This document shows, in pieces, positions 47,353-56,017 of a stretch of DNA of 64,000 bases; position 1 is the stretch's first letter; every line of letters begins with the position of its first letter. This DNA is from Azospirillum sp. TSA2s (lineage in GTDB: Bacteria; Pseudomonadota; Alphaproteobacteria; Azospirillales; Azospirillaceae). A program made the position numbers and the translations under genes. Below the pieces are notes generated by a model that searched no databases, was not told the DNA's origin, and was given only the letters and a program-made list of their open reading frames with translations. Where the stretch lies: the NCBI RefSeq assembly GCF_004923315.1, contig NZ_CP039642.1:496001-560000 (forward strand), in the 5' to 3' direction.

Positions 47353-47410
47353 GGGTCTGCTCCGGAACGGATCGGCTCCGCCCGGTCATAGCACAGCCGA
47401 CAGCCCGGCT

Positions 47411-48109
47411 TCACACGAACAGGCTGAAGCTGCCCATCAGTTTCTGCGTGCCGGTCTGGCCGGTGGGGATGGAGTTCATGCTGCCGATGGCCTGATTCAG
47501 CCCGTCGAGCGTCGCCTGCTGACCGGTTGTGAGCGTCAGGCCGGTGTCGCCCTTGGCCGGCTGCTTGGCCACGGTGTCGTAGTCCTGGCTGTAATTGCCC
47601 ATGACCAGCTGCATGGCGTAGTTCTTGGGGTCCTTGTCGGACTGGCCCTTGTCGCGGGTGACGCGCAGGGTGTAGTCGCCCTTGTCGACCGACAGATTGC
47701 CGGCCTGCAGCTTCTTGAAAGCGGTGTAGTTGTCGCCGGCCTTCGGGTCGCTGTCGGCCATCACCCGGCCAAGCCGGTTCATCAGCTGGACATGCACACC
47801 GTCGTCGCCGACCTGCCCCATGGTCAGCTCGCCCTTGGTGATGACCTTGAACTTGTAGAAATCGACCTTGTCGTTCGCGGCCAGCGTGCTGGCGACGTTC
47901 AGGCGGGTGGTGTTCTTGGAAATCACGCCGATGTCGGTGGCGCCGCCCGCGGTGGTCAGCGCCGACTTCTTCACCGTCTTGGAGTATTCCTTGACGTCGC
48001 CGACAGCCTGGTTGCTCTGCGACTTCTTGATCGCCTCGACCGCATTGTTGATCGAGGCGTTGAGGCTGGACACCAGGGAGTTGACGCTTGAGAGAGCATC
48101 ATCCGCCAT
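47411..48109 (-). CDS. Protein with a PPC-like beta domain, unknown function
   Basis: 232 residues, no signal peptide. N-terminal helix (SSVNSLVSSLNASINNAVEA) then a beta-rich domain (DKVDFYKFKVITKGELTMGQ, and MNRLGRVMADSDPKAGDNYT, KGDYTLRVTRDKG) with the pattern of bacterial pre-peptidase C-terminal (PPC) domains, followed by a Gly/Thr-rich tail. Composition is Lys/Asp/Thr-rich and less Ala/Arg-heavy than neighbours. PPC domains are usually extracellular, so export by a signal-less route is possible. Assignment is pattern-based. Confidence 0.6.
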   Translation of the reverse strand: MADDALSSVNSLVSSLNASINNAVEAIKKSQSNQAVGDVKEYSKTVKKSALTTAGGATDIGVISKNTTRLNVASTLAANDKVDFYKFKVITKGELTMGQVGDDGVHVQLMNRLGRVMADSDPKAGDNYTAFKKLQAGNLSVDKGDYTLRVTRDKGQSDKDPKNYAMQLVMGNYSQDYDTVAKQPAKGDTGLTLTTGQQATLDGLNQAIGSMNSIPTGQTGTQKLMGSFSLFV

Positions 48110-48356
48110 GATCAGTCATCCTTCTTCCGATCCGATCCCCACGCCCGAAACCAAGTCCGAAAACCCGATCCGAACGCCGTTCGAGGAGCACCAAGCCACA
48201 AAACGGGGGGTACGGCCGGCTGAGCCGTAACCCGGACACGTCTGCCCTAAGGGAGTATACGACAACAGCCGGCGGAACATAGGCAGGATTCGTGATTTTT
48301 TTGGTCGAAAGTCCGGAAGCGGGACCTGTACGCCACGGTCGGCGGCCCCATCCGGC

Positions 48357-48533
48357 TCAGGACCGCGGCTTTTCCCCCTTGTCCGGCAGCGACTCCGACC
48401 GGGTGCTTCCGGCCGCTGCGGCCAGGGCCGCCGGCTGCGGGAACGACTCGGCGGCCCCCGATGCGGCGGAGTCTTCAGCGATCGGGCAGTGGGGCGGCTG
48501 GGTGGGGCCGGTGACGACATCGAAATCGAACAT
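48357..48533 (-). CDS. Small 58-residue protein, unrecognised
   Basis: Begins MFDFDVVTGPTQPPHCPIAE and continues with an Ala/Ser/Pro-rich tail ending SLPDKGEKPRS. GAGAGG precedes the ATG at a good distance and third positions of the codons are strongly G/C as in real genes here. No signal or membrane segment. It lies in an otherwise gene-poor stretch between 48110 and 49022. Confidence 0.45.
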   Translation of the reverse strand: MFDFDVVTGPTQPPHCPIAEDSAASGAAESFPQPAALAAAAGSTRSESLPDKGEKPRS

Positions 48534-48619
48534 TACAACCTCTCTCGGCTGGTGATGAAGCCGCCCGGGTCGCCCGTGTTCGGATTTTCAGGATGTGAGG
48601 CCCATCAAGGGCCGGGGTC

Positions 48620-48658
48620 ACAAACACGAAAGCCGCCGCGGGTCGGTCCGGGCGGCTT
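48620..48658 (-). terminator. Rho-independent terminator without an obvious gene
   Basis: On the minus strand AAGCCGCC ... GGCGGCTTT with an inner CGG/CCG pairing, followed by TTTCGTGTTTG. There is no full-size gene on this strand upstream of it, so it likely ends a short transcript. Confidence 0.55.
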
Positions 48659-48685
48659 CGGGAGTGAGCGACAGATGCGCGTTCC

Positions 48686-48759
48686 TAGGCCGCCGAACGA
48701 AACCAGCGGCCAAAATATCGGGAACGTCCAATGGACGCGATGGAAAGCATCTGTTGCAT
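48686..48759 (-). other. Candidate leaderless mini-gene or short non-coding RNA (transcript about 48620-48759)
   Basis: Minus-strand ATG at 48759 would encode 24 residues (MQQMLSIASIGRSRYFGRWF then RSAA). It falls exactly seven bases after a -10 box, so the mRNA would begin at or near the A of the ATG with no leader. A terminator follows at 48620-48658. The peptide is basic and aromatic. It could be a real micropeptide or a short regulatory RNA with an incidental frame. Confidence 0.35.
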
Positions 48760-48765
48760 GGGGCG

Positions 48766-48794
48766 ACCATAGCGCGCGGTTGCCGCGCTGCCAA
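48766..48794 (-). promoter_or_regulatory. Sigma-70-type promoter, minus strand
   Basis: -35 TTGGCA (complement of 48789-48794), 17-bp spacer, -10 TATGGT (complement of 48766-48771): five and four matches to the consensus hexamers with ideal spacing. No other convincing promoter pair was found in the window by eye. Confidence 0.5.
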
Positions 48795-49022
48795 GAAGGA
48801 TTTTGGCAAAGGTATATCTGCCGGCGCGTGTGGGCGGCCGGCGCCACGAGGCCTAGAATTATCCGGGCTAAGCTGAGTGGGGCCGGTACAAGGCTCGTCG
48901 GCCGGGGTTATACTCCGCCACCTCTCGGATAGCGAAGTGCCCATTGCCAAATCCGGCATCATGCCGACTTGGCGATGTTGCGTTGAGTTCTGTCGCACCC
49001 ATTCCGTGGATGGAGCTTGGTC

Positions 49023-49766
49023 ATGAACAACGTTCGTTTCCTAGCCTCGGTGGCCGTTGCAGCAACCCTCTTTTCAGGCCCTGCTTTCGCTCGCGATGTG
49101 ACCATCCATCAGGCGGTCATCGGAGAGACCGACCAGAAGACGCAGGAGATCAGCACCGAGGACATGCGCCGCATCGTGTCGCAAGGGGGTGCAACCATCC
49201 TGGATACCCGTCCCCATGCCGAATTCGTGAACGGGCATATTCCCGGAGCGAACACTCTCAAAGGCCCCCCATCGGAAGCGGTTGCCGAGGTGGAAAAGCT
49301 GGTGGGCGGCGACAAGAGCAAGGCTTTGGTTCTCTACTGCAATGGGCCTTATTGCCAAGCCAGCCGTCGCATGGCCGCCCAACTGCTCGATGCCGGCTTC
49401 ACGAACGTGCGCCGCTATCAGCTCGGCATGCCGGTCTGGCGTGCGCTCGGCGGCCCGACCGAAATCGACCTCGACGGAGTCCTGCGGATCTTCAGGAACG
49501 ACCAGACCGCGGTCTTCCTCGACGCGCGGTCGGCCGAAGACTTCGGCAAAGGCAGCCTGCCGCATGCACACAACCTCATGGCCGAGAATGCCGCGAAGGT
49601 CCAGGGGGCTCCCATGCCTCTCGACGACTTCAACACGCGGATCGTGTTGTTCGGCCGAGATGCGCAGCAGGCGCGGGAGCTTGCCGAAGCCCTGAGCAAG
49701 CGGCCATGGCACAACGTGTCGTATTTCGCCGGAACCTTCGAGGCCCTGAACGCCGCCGTCAAATGA
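49023..49766 (+). CDS. Exported double-rhodanese-domain protein
   Basis: 247 residues. Signal peptide (FLASVAVAATLFSGPAFA). First rhodanese domain (about 35-145) has the active-site Cys in LYCNGPYCQAS; the second (about 150-247) keeps the fold (AVFLDARSAEDFGKG) but its catalytic loop reads LFGRDAQQA without cysteine. Probably a periplasmic sulfurtransferase or persulfide carrier in which only the first domain reacts. GGAG precedes the ATG. Confidence 0.82.
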   Translation: MNNVRFLASVAVAATLFSGPAFARDVTIHQAVIGETDQKTQEISTEDMRRIVSQGGATILDTRPHAEFVNGHIPGANTLKGPPSEAVAEVEKLVGGDKSKALVLYCNGPYCQASRRMAAQLLDAGFTNVRRYQLGMPVWRALGGPTEIDLDGVLRIFRNDQTAVFLDARSAEDFGKGSLPHAHNLMAENAAKVQGAPMPLDDFNTRIVLFGRDAQQARELAEALSKRPWHNVSYFAGTFEALNAAVK

Positions 49767-49779
49767 TACATGAATTCAG

Positions 49780-50817
49780 TCAGCCGGCTTTCCGCTCGCC
49801 CACCGTGTCGGCGACATAGGCGTCGCGCCGGCCCATCGGGCGGGAGGCGCGGCCGTCGCGGGCGGTGGTGTCGCGGGCGGTCTGGTGCTCGATCTCCGCG
49901 TTCAGCTCCGCCCCCAACAGCACGACGTAGGAGGTCAGGTTGAACCACAGCAGCAGGATCACGACGGCGCCGACCGAGCCGTAGGTCTCGTTATAGCTGC
50001 CGAAGTTCGATACATAGACGGAAAAGCCCAGAGACCCCAGCAGCCAGACCGCGGTCGCCACCGCCGACCCCCAGGTGACCCAGCGCCATCGCGGCTCGCG
50101 GCGGTCGGGGGCGTAGCGGTAGAACACGGCCAGCGCCAGCATGATCGTCACCGCCAGGATCGGCCAGCGGGCGAGGCTGGCGATCCAGCCGATCGGCGTG
50201 TCCCTCAGCCCGATGATGTTGATGGCGGCCGGAACGGCGACGATCATCGCCATGGCGAGGATGACGAACAGCAGGCCCGCCACCGTCAGTCCCATCGACA
50301 GCATCGCCAACTTGAGGAAACCGCGCGTCTCCTTCTCGCCATAGGCGATGTTGAGCGCCGTCACCATCGAGTTGGTGCCGCGCGACGCGCTCCACAGGGT
50401 CAGCAGCAGGCCGAAGATCAGGCCGAAGCCCAGCCCCTGCGACGGGGTGGTCGCCACCTTGCGCGCCTGGTCGCTGACGATCGACAGCGCGTCCGGCGGC
50501 AGCAGGCTGCCCAACTGGTTCAATTGGGTCTCGATCATCGACGGATCGGCGACGAGGCCGTAGATCGACACCAGCGCCGCGACGGCGGGGAAGATGGCGA
50601 GCAGGGCGTAATAGGCGACGCCGGCCGCCAGCATCGACACATTGTCCTTGCTCTGCTCGTCCCAAACCCGCAGCAGGATGTCCTTCCAGCCCTTCTTGGG
50701 GATGTCCGACGGGCTGTCCGCCGACCGGCCGCGGCCGTCCCCGCTCCCGTCATTGGCGGCGCGTCCGCCCTTGCGGTTCCGGTGCTCGTAGTAATGGCGT
50801 CGGCTCAGCCCCAGCAT
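49780..50817 (-). CDS. YihY/BrkB-family inner-membrane protein
   Basis: 345 residues, six hydrophobic segments. Family features: DNVSMLAAGVAYYALLAIFP, WSASRGTNSMVTALNIAYGE and LLLWFNLTSYVVLLGAELNA near the last helix. An Arg/Gly-rich, probably disordered N-terminus of about 45 residues and a charged C-terminal tail. Function of the family is unknown (the virulence label in databases is historical). Followed on the same strand by nothing close; the DUF3618 gene lies 12 bases upstream, so they form an operon. Confidence 0.9.
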   Translation of the reverse strand: MLGLSRRHYYEHRNRKGGRAANDGSGDGRGRSADSPSDIPKKGWKDILLRVWDEQSKDNVSMLAAGVAYYALLAIFPAVAALVSIYGLVADPSMIETQLNQLGSLLPPDALSIVSDQARKVATTPSQGLGFGLIFGLLLTLWSASRGTNSMVTALNIAYGEKETRGFLKLAMLSMGLTVAGLLFVILAMAMIVAVPAAINIIGLRDTPIGWIASLARWPILAVTIMLALAVFYRYAPDRREPRWRWVTWGSAVATAVWLLGSLGFSVYVSNFGSYNETYGSVGAVVILLLWFNLTSYVVLLGAELNAEIEHQTARDTTARDGRASRPMGRRDAYVADTVGERKAG

Positions 50818-50829
50818 GCCCCGCCCTCC

Positions 50830-51669
50830 TCAGACCACGGCTTCGCGCAGCGCGCCGACGCGATGACGCGCCGTTTCGATGGCGTGGAACTGGGCGCCGA
50901 TGACGACCTGCAGATGGTCGTCCGGCGCATCGTGCAGGGCGTCGCGGAACAGCGACAGCGTGCCGTCCAGCCCGCCTTCCAGCCGGGCCAGCAGGTCGCC
51001 GCGCGCCCCGGGCCCGCTGGCCCCGGCCATCACGCTGCGGGCGCTGGCCTCCGCCAGTCCATGCATGGGCGACCAGACGCGCGTGCCGTCGCCGGCGGTC
51101 TCGATCCAGCCGCCGCCGGTGCGCAGTTCCGCATCCAGCGCCATGGCGCTGCGGTCGAGCTGGTCGGCCAGATCCTCCAGCCGGGCGGACAGGGCCGTAT
51201 CGGCGATGGTCATGTCGGCGCGGCGGAAGGCTTCCGAGCCGTCGCGGCAGGCGGCGATCAGGTCGGTCAGCAGATGCCGGCTGCGCGGGTCGAGATGGCG
51301 GCCATGGGGATCGTAATCGTCGAACCCGGTGGTCGATTCCGGCGTGCGGGCGACCGCCACGGCAAGCCAGAGGGCGCCGACGCCCATCAGCGCCACCGGG
51401 ATTGGGTTGGCGCGCACCGCGCGGGCGATACGGCCGGACAGGCCGTCGCCGCCGCCCTGGATCACGTCGCGCACCACCTGCACCACGCCGCCGGACATCT
51501 GGCCGGGCGACAGTCGGAACTCGATCTCGTCGATCACCGAATCCATGCGGGCGCGGATCGACTGGATCTCGTGCTCGATCTCTTCCGGCCGGCGGCCCTG
51601 GGGCGATGTGGCTGTGGCGGTCGCATCGGACGGAGCGGCGGACGGAATGGCGTCGTTGTGATGGGTCAT
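50830..51669 (-). CDS. DUF3618 protein with C-terminal ferritin-like (DUF2383) domain
   Basis: 279 residues. N-terminal DUF3618 (GRRPEEIEHEIQSIRARMDS) and one membrane segment (NPIPVALMGVGALWLAVAV), then a helical domain of about 150 residues resembling the four-helix DUF2383/PA2169-type domain (LTDLIAACRDGSEAFRRADM). Such proteins are often next to YihY or phage-holin-superfamily genes, as here with the YihY gene 12 bases downstream. Role unknown; possibly envelope stress. Confidence 0.78.
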   Translation of the reverse strand: MTHHNDAIPSAAPSDATATATSPQGRRPEEIEHEIQSIRARMDSVIDEIEFRLSPGQMSGGVVQVVRDVIQGGGDGLSGRIARAVRANPIPVALMGVGALWLAVAVARTPESTTGFDDYDPHGRHLDPRSRHLLTDLIAACRDGSEAFRRADMTIADTALSARLEDLADQLDRSAMALDAELRTGGGWIETAGDGTRVWSPMHGLAEASARSVMAGASGPGARGDLLARLEGGLDGTLSLFRDALHDAPDDHLQVVIGAQFHAIETARHRVGALREAVV

Positions 51670-51754
51670 GCCGGGCGTCTCCTGTGGGGGCTGCCGGCTT
51701 GCAACACCAGGAGACGCCGATTGTTCCGGCTGTAGCGGTCCGGAACCCGCCCGA

Positions 51755-52399
51755 TCAGGTCACATGCTGGGCGAAGGCCATGACCTCCATGCTGCCCTGC
51801 CAGATCATGCGGACGGCGACATAGACGATGACCACCAGACCCAGATAGGCGATCCAGTGGAAGCGGTTCAGCAGCCGCGCGATCACCGTCGCCGCGGCGC
51901 CCATCAGCGCCACCGACAGCAGAAGGCCGATGGCCAGCACCCACAGATGCTCGCGCGCCGCGCCCGCCACCGCCAGCACATTGTCGAGCGACATCGACAC
52001 GTCGGCGATGATGACCTGCCGGATGGCGGCCCCCACCGGCTTGCCGCCCCCGGCGGGGGTGGGGACAGCGTCGTCGCCCTCCTCGGCCATCAGGGCGGCG
52101 GCCTCCGCCTCCTCGCGCTGGCTGCGCAGCTCGCGGAACAGCTTCCAGCACACCCACAGCAGCAGCAACCCGCCGGCCAGCGTCAGCCCGATGATGTCCA
52201 TCAGCCGGGTCGCCGCCAGCGCGAAGCCGATGCGCAGGACCACCGCGGCGGCGATGCCCCAGAAGATCACGCGGGCGCGTTTCTCCCGCGCCACCCCGGC
52301 GGCGGCCATGCCGACGACAATGGCGTTGTCACCGGCCAGCACCAGGTCGATGAACACCACCTGGGCAAGCGCGATCAGTTCCGGAATCAGCGAGTCCAC
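51755..52399 (-). CDS. TerC-family (YjbE-like) membrane protein
   Basis: 214 residues with about seven hydrophobic segments and the paired TerC motifs FIDLVLAGDNAIVVGMA and IADVSMSLDNVLAVAGAA (Asp/Asn in both). Members export Mn2+ or other metals. No yybP-ykoY riboswitch was recognised in the 200 bases upstream. Separate transcript from the DUF3618 gene, 85 bases away. Confidence 0.88.
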   Translation of the reverse strand: MDSLIPELIALAQVVFIDLVLAGDNAIVVGMAAAGVAREKRARVIFWGIAAAVVLRIGFALAATRLMDIIGLTLAGGLLLLWVCWKLFRELRSQREEAEAAALMAEEGDDAVPTPAGGGKPVGAAIRQVIIADVSMSLDNVLAVAGAAREHLWVLAIGLLLSVALMGAAATVIARLLNRFHWIAYLGLVVIVYVAVRMIWQGSMEVMAFAQHVT

Positions 52400-52545
52400 G
52401 GTCTGTCCGTCGATTTTCAGTTGAGGAGATGCGGGCGGGGGAGGCCTGCCCTATAGCGCGTGAACACGCGGCGGCGCAACCTTGTCTCCCGGCGCAGGTG
52501 GAAAAATGTCGCGGTCCCGCGTGGGGCCGCGGCTGAATGCGCAGC

Positions 52546-52576
52546 AAAAAGGCCGGACGGTTTCCCGCCCGGCCTT
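52546..52576 (-). terminator. Rho-independent terminator after hupE
   Basis: Minus strand: GGCCGGGCGGGAAACCGTCCGGCC followed by TTTTT; 31 bases after the hupE stop. Confidence 0.85.
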
Positions 52577-52607
52577 CCTCATGAACTTTGGGTCGCAAGG
52601 CCCCGGA

Positions 52608-53213
52608 TCAGGCCAGCGCGGCCAGCGCCACGCCGCCCAAACCGCCCCCAGCCAAACCAATGGCGGCACCCAGGCCGCGCAGGGCCAATGCCGCCCCGCC
52701 GCCGCCGCGCAGCGACAGGGCCGCGGCGACGCCGGCGCCGTGCAGCAGCGCGGTCGCCAGCGCGAAGCCAAGGCCGTAGAGCAACGGCTGCGCCGCCTCC
52801 GGCATCTCGGCGCCATGGGCATGGCCGTGGAAGACGGCGAACATCGCCACCACCGCCATCGACAGGTGCAGCGACAGGCGCGACTGTGCGGCGATCAGGG
52901 CGCCCAGCGCGATCACCGACCCGGCGATCCCCAGCTCCACCGCCGGCAGGGCGATGCCCGCCATGCCCAGCAGGCCGCCGCCGATCATGGCGGTGACGAA
53001 GGCGGCCGGCAGCGCCCACAGGGCGGCACCGCCGCGCTGCGCCGCCCACAGCCCGACCGCGACCATCGCCAGCAGATGGTCCCAGCCGCCGACCGGATGC
53101 AGGAAGCCATGGGCGAAGCCGGCGTCATGGACGCCGACGGTGTGGGCGTCGGCGACCGCGGGCAGCACCAGCCCGGCCAGAAGCACGGCCGAGGCGAGGG
53201 AGAAACGTTTCAT
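52608..53213 (-). CDS. hupE: HupE/UreJ-family nickel-permease-like protein
   Basis: 201 residues. Signal peptide (LASAVLLAGLVLPAVADA), then six hydrophobic segments with the family metal motif GFLHPVGGWDHLLAMV and the second motif FAVFHGHAHG. HupE imports nickel for NiFe hydrogenase; UreJ does so for urease. The divergent hupK-hyp genes make the hydrogenase role likely. Strong terminator downstream. Confidence 0.9.
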   Translation of the reverse strand: MKRFSLASAVLLAGLVLPAVADAHTVGVHDAGFAHGFLHPVGGWDHLLAMVAVGLWAAQRGGAALWALPAAFVTAMIGGGLLGMAGIALPAVELGIAGSVIALGALIAAQSRLSLHLSMAVVAMFAVFHGHAHGAEMPEAAQPLLYGLGFALATALLHGAGVAAALSLRGGGGAALALRGLGAAIGLAGGGLGGVALAALA

Positions 53214-53322
53214 GGACCAGCATCCTCTGATGTCGTGTCGCGCTGTCGGAGCGAAGTTTAGCAGAAAGCGTCAGCCCGGCCATGGCCGGAACGGCGGTTC
53301 CGCCCCGCCGGATCTACGTCGT

Positions 53323-53336
53323 TTGACGCAGGTCAA
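53323..53336 (+). promoter_or_regulatory. FNR/FixK-type box upstream of hupK
   Basis: TTGACGCAGGTCAA, a perfect TTGAC-N4-GTCAA palindrome that fits the FNR/FixK consensus TTGAN6TCAA. It lies 56 bp before the hupK start and within the hupE/hupK divergent region, so low-oxygen activation of hupK-hypBCE is likely; the same box could also affect hupE. Confidence 0.65.
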
Positions 53337-53391
53337 TGAGTTGCACCCCCGATCCGTCACGATGCGCTGCCCGTTGCCACAGGAATCCTCG

Positions 53392-54588
53392 ATGTCCACC
53401 GCCACGCTTCCCGGAGAGGGTTCGGTATCCGTCCGGCTGTGGCTCGACAGGGGTGAGGATGGGGGCCGCAAGGACGGCATGACCATCCGCCGGGCCGAGG
53501 TCGCCACCCGCCGCCCGCGCGCCGTCGCCGCCCTGGTCGGCCGCAAGGCGGAGGAGGCTGTGCGGCTGGCGCCCCTGCTGTTCAGCCTGTGCGGCAGCGC
53601 CCAGGGGCTGGCCGTCGCCCGCGCCTGCGAGGCGGCGCTGGGCATCGACGCCACTCCCCACGAGACCGCCCGCGCCCTGCTGACCGATGCGGAGGCGCTG
53701 GACAGCCATGGCTGGCAGGCTGTGGTCGAATGGCCGGCGCGCCTCGGCGCCCCGCCCCGGCCGGCGGCCCTGCGCGATCTGCGGGCGGCGGTGTCGGCGA
53801 TCATGCCGGCGCTCTATCCGGCCAAGGATGGGCTGCGGCCCGGCGGCGGCGTTCTGCGGCCGGACACGGCGACCCTGCAGGATATCCTTGTGCGGATAAC
53901 CGGCTGGCTGGAGACGACCGTTTTCGCCGGTCCGCCGCCACGGGATGCCGACGACCTCGCCCGCTGGGCGGCGGGCGGCGGCAGCGACGCGGCACGGCTG
54001 GCCGCCCGGCTGCTGTCGCCCGATCTGGCCGGCTGGAGCGCCTGCGGTGCACCACTGCTGATCGAGCGGTCGCCCCTCTGGTACGCGGCGGCGCTGAGCG
54101 GCGACCCGTCCTTCGCCGCCACCCCCCGGTACAAGGATGCCCCGGCCCTGACCGGACCGCTGGAACGGCAGGTCGACCATCCGCTGGTCGTCTCGGTAAC
54201 GGAACGCTTCGGCGACGGGCTGGCCCGGCTGTTCGCGGCGCGGCTCGCCGATCTGGCGGAGCTGCCGCGGCGGATGGAGGCGGCCATCGCGGACCTTCGC
54301 CCCGTCGATCCCGCCGCTGCCGGATCGACGGGTCCCGGCGAAGGCTGCGGCGTGGCGGAGACGGCGCGCGGGCGGTTGGCCCACTGGCTGCGGCTGGACG
54401 GCGATGGACGGCTGGCCGACGCCCGCATGGTGGCGCCGACCGACTGGAACTTCGCCGCCGGCGGCCCGCTGGCGCGCGGGCTGGCGGGGGCCGCGGTGCG
54501 CGACCGCGACGACGCGGTGGAGCGGGTGCGGCTGCTGGTCGCGATGCTGGATCCCTGCGTCGCCTGCGGCATAGAAGTACACGAATGA
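53392..54588 (+). CDS. hupK: Hydrogenase accessory protein HupK
   Basis: 398 residues, a scaffold-like relative of the NiFe hydrogenase large subunit that lacks the full set of active-site cysteines. Seen: LCGSAQGLAVARACEAALG (compare the L2-type region) and a C-terminal DPCVACGIEVH, close to the large-subunit C-terminal CxxC motif. Believed to assist cofactor assembly. AGGA lies seven bases before the ATG at 53392; the frame extends upstream without a good start. First gene of hupK-hypB-hypC-hypE. Confidence 0.85.
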   Translation: MSTATLPGEGSVSVRLWLDRGEDGGRKDGMTIRRAEVATRRPRAVAALVGRKAEEAVRLAPLLFSLCGSAQGLAVARACEAALGIDATPHETARALLTDAEALDSHGWQAVVEWPARLGAPPRPAALRDLRAAVSAIMPALYPAKDGLRPGGGVLRPDTATLQDILVRITGWLETTVFAGPPPRDADDLARWAAGGGSDAARLAARLLSPDLAGWSACGAPLLIERSPLWYAAALSGDPSFAATPRYKDAPALTGPLERQVDHPLVVSVTERFGDGLARLFAARLADLAELPRRMEAAIADLRPVDPAAAGSTGPGEGCGVAETARGRLAHWLRLDGDGRLADARMVAPTDWNFAAGGPLARGLAGAAVRDRDDAVERVRLLVAMLDPCVACGIEVHE

Positions 54589-54669
54589 CGAGCGCTTGCC
54601 CAAGCCTGCGGGCAGGCCGATGATGGGCAGGGCGGACGGATTGCGGATCGAAGAGCGGGAGAGCGCGTG

Positions 54670-55644
54670 ATGTGCACGGTTTGCGGATGCGGCGAGGGCG
54701 AGACCCGGATAGACGGCAAGGCCGCCGATGCCGGGCATGAGCATATCGGCCCCGACGGCAAGGTCTATCGCCACCATCATGGCGAGGCGCACCACCATGC
54801 CCATCACCACCATGACGACACCCACGAGCACGTCGCCCCCGACGGCACGGTGTTCCGCCACAGCCATGACGAGCACGGGCACCATCATCACGATCACCAC
54901 CGCCCCGACCGTGCCGACGCCATCGACGGCGGCGCCGCGCTGAACCAGCCGCGGCTGGTCACCATCGAACGCGACATCCTGGCGAAGAACGACGGTCTGG
55001 CTGCCGTCAACCGCCGCCGCTTCGCCGAGCGCGGGGTGTTCGTGCTGAACCTGATGTCCAGCCCCGGATCGGGCAAGACCACCCTGCTGACCCGCAGCCT
55101 GACCGACCTGAAGGGCCGTTTCCCCGTCGCGGTGATCGAGGGCGACCAGCAGACCAGCTTCGACGCCGACCGCATCCGCGCCACCGGCACCCCGGCGGTA
55201 CAGGTCAACACCGGCAAGGGCTGCCACCTCGACGCCTCCATGGTGGCGCAGGCCGCCGACAGGCTGGCGGCCGAGGGCCAGTTCGCCGGGGACGGCGTTC
55301 TGTTCGTCGAGAATGTCGGCAATCTGGTCTGTCCCGCCGGCTTCGACCTGGGCGAGACCCACCGCGTCGTCGTCCTGTCGGTGACGGAGGGGGAGGACAA
55401 GCCCCTGAAATACCCGGACATGTTCGTCCGCGCCGACCTGCTGGTGGTCAACAAGATCGACCTGCTGCCGCACCTGAGCTTCGACGTGGAGCGCATGATC
55501 GGCTACGCCCAGCGCCTGAACCCGTCGCTGGCGGTGATCCAGCTGTCGGCCACCACCGGCCAGGGGCTGGAGGAGTGGTACGACTGGATCGCCGACGGTC
55601 TGGCGGAGGCCCGCGCCTCACACGCCGCCACCGCTGCCGTCTGA
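54670..55644 (+). CDS. hypB: Hydrogenase nickel-insertion GTPase HypB
   Basis: 324 residues. N-terminal nickel site CTVCGCG and a long His-rich stretch (for example [14 protein letters not shown]) that can store nickel; GTPase domain with P-loop [23 protein letters not shown], and NKIDLL. With HypA it delivers nickel to the hydrogenase precursor. GTG at 54667 precedes the ATG by three bases; MCTVCGCG is the family N-terminus. 17 bases before hypC. Confidence 0.95.
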   Translation: MCTVCGCGEGETRIDGKAADAGHEHIGPDGKVYRHHHGEAHHHAHHHHDDTHEHVAPDGTVFRHSHDEHGHHHHDHHRPDRADAIDGGAALNQPRLVTIERDILAKNDGLAAVNRRRFAERGVFVLNLMSSPGSGKTTLLTRSLTDLKGRFPVAVIEGDQQTSFDADRIRATGTPAVQVNTGKGCHLDASMVAQAADRLAAEGQFAGDGVLFVENVGNLVCPAGFDLGETHRVVVLSVTEGEDKPLKYPDMFVRADLLVVNKIDLLPHLSFDVERMIGYAQRLNPSLAVIQLSATTGQGLEEWYDWIADGLAEARASHAATAAV

Positions 55645-55660
55645 CCGGAGGACCACCGCC

Positions 55661-55885
55661 ATGTGCCTTGCCGTCCCTGCATTGGTCACCGCCCTGCTGC
55701 CCGACGACCGCGCCACCGTCAGCCTGGGCGGCGTCACCTCCACCTGCTCGCTGGAGCTGGTGGAGGATGTCGCCGTCGGCGACTACGTGATCGTCCATGT
55801 CGGCTACGCCCTGTCCCGCCTGGATGCCGAGGAGGCCGAGCGAACGCTCGCTCTGCTGGCCGAAGTCGCGGACGCCGCTGCCTGA
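55661..55885 (+). CDS. hypC: Hydrogenase maturation chaperone HypC
   Basis: 74 residues with the conserved N-terminal MCLAVPA (Cys2 carries Fe(CN)2CO together with HypD) and small OB-like barrel. Partners HypD and the large subunit. GGAGGACC precedes the ATG. HypD normally follows hypC directly but is not here. Confidence 0.94.
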   Translation: MCLAVPALVTALLPDDRATVSLGGVTSTCSLELVEDVAVGDYVIVHVGYALSRLDAEEAERTLALLAEVADAAA

Positions 55886-55932
55886 CGCTGGTCTCCCGTG
55901 TTCCGACAGAAATCCGCACCCGCAAACAAGCA

Positions 55933-56017
55933 CGTCATCCCCGCGAAGGCGGGGATCCAGGAAACGTTGCAGACAAGCCGTTGAACCGGCTGGATTCCCG
56001 CCTTCGCGGGAATGACG
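55933..56017. repeat. REP-doublet, family C, copy 4
   Basis: CGTCATCCCCGCGAAGGCGG ... GCCTTCGCGGGAATGACGG, 85 bp, in the gap between hypC and hypE. Confidence 0.8.

Larger units (their letters stand above)
48534..49022. other. 489-base gene-poor region
   Basis: No long gene is supported. It holds, on the minus strand, a promoter-like pair (48766-48794) and a terminator (48620-48658) that bracket a possible short transcript; and on the plus strand the promoter region of the rhodanese gene. Confidence 0.5.

Noticed and set aside
52400..52607. Possible yybP-ykoY (manganese) riboswitch upstream of the TerC gene
   Set aside because: No recognisable conserved loops; the hairpin present is the hupE terminator.
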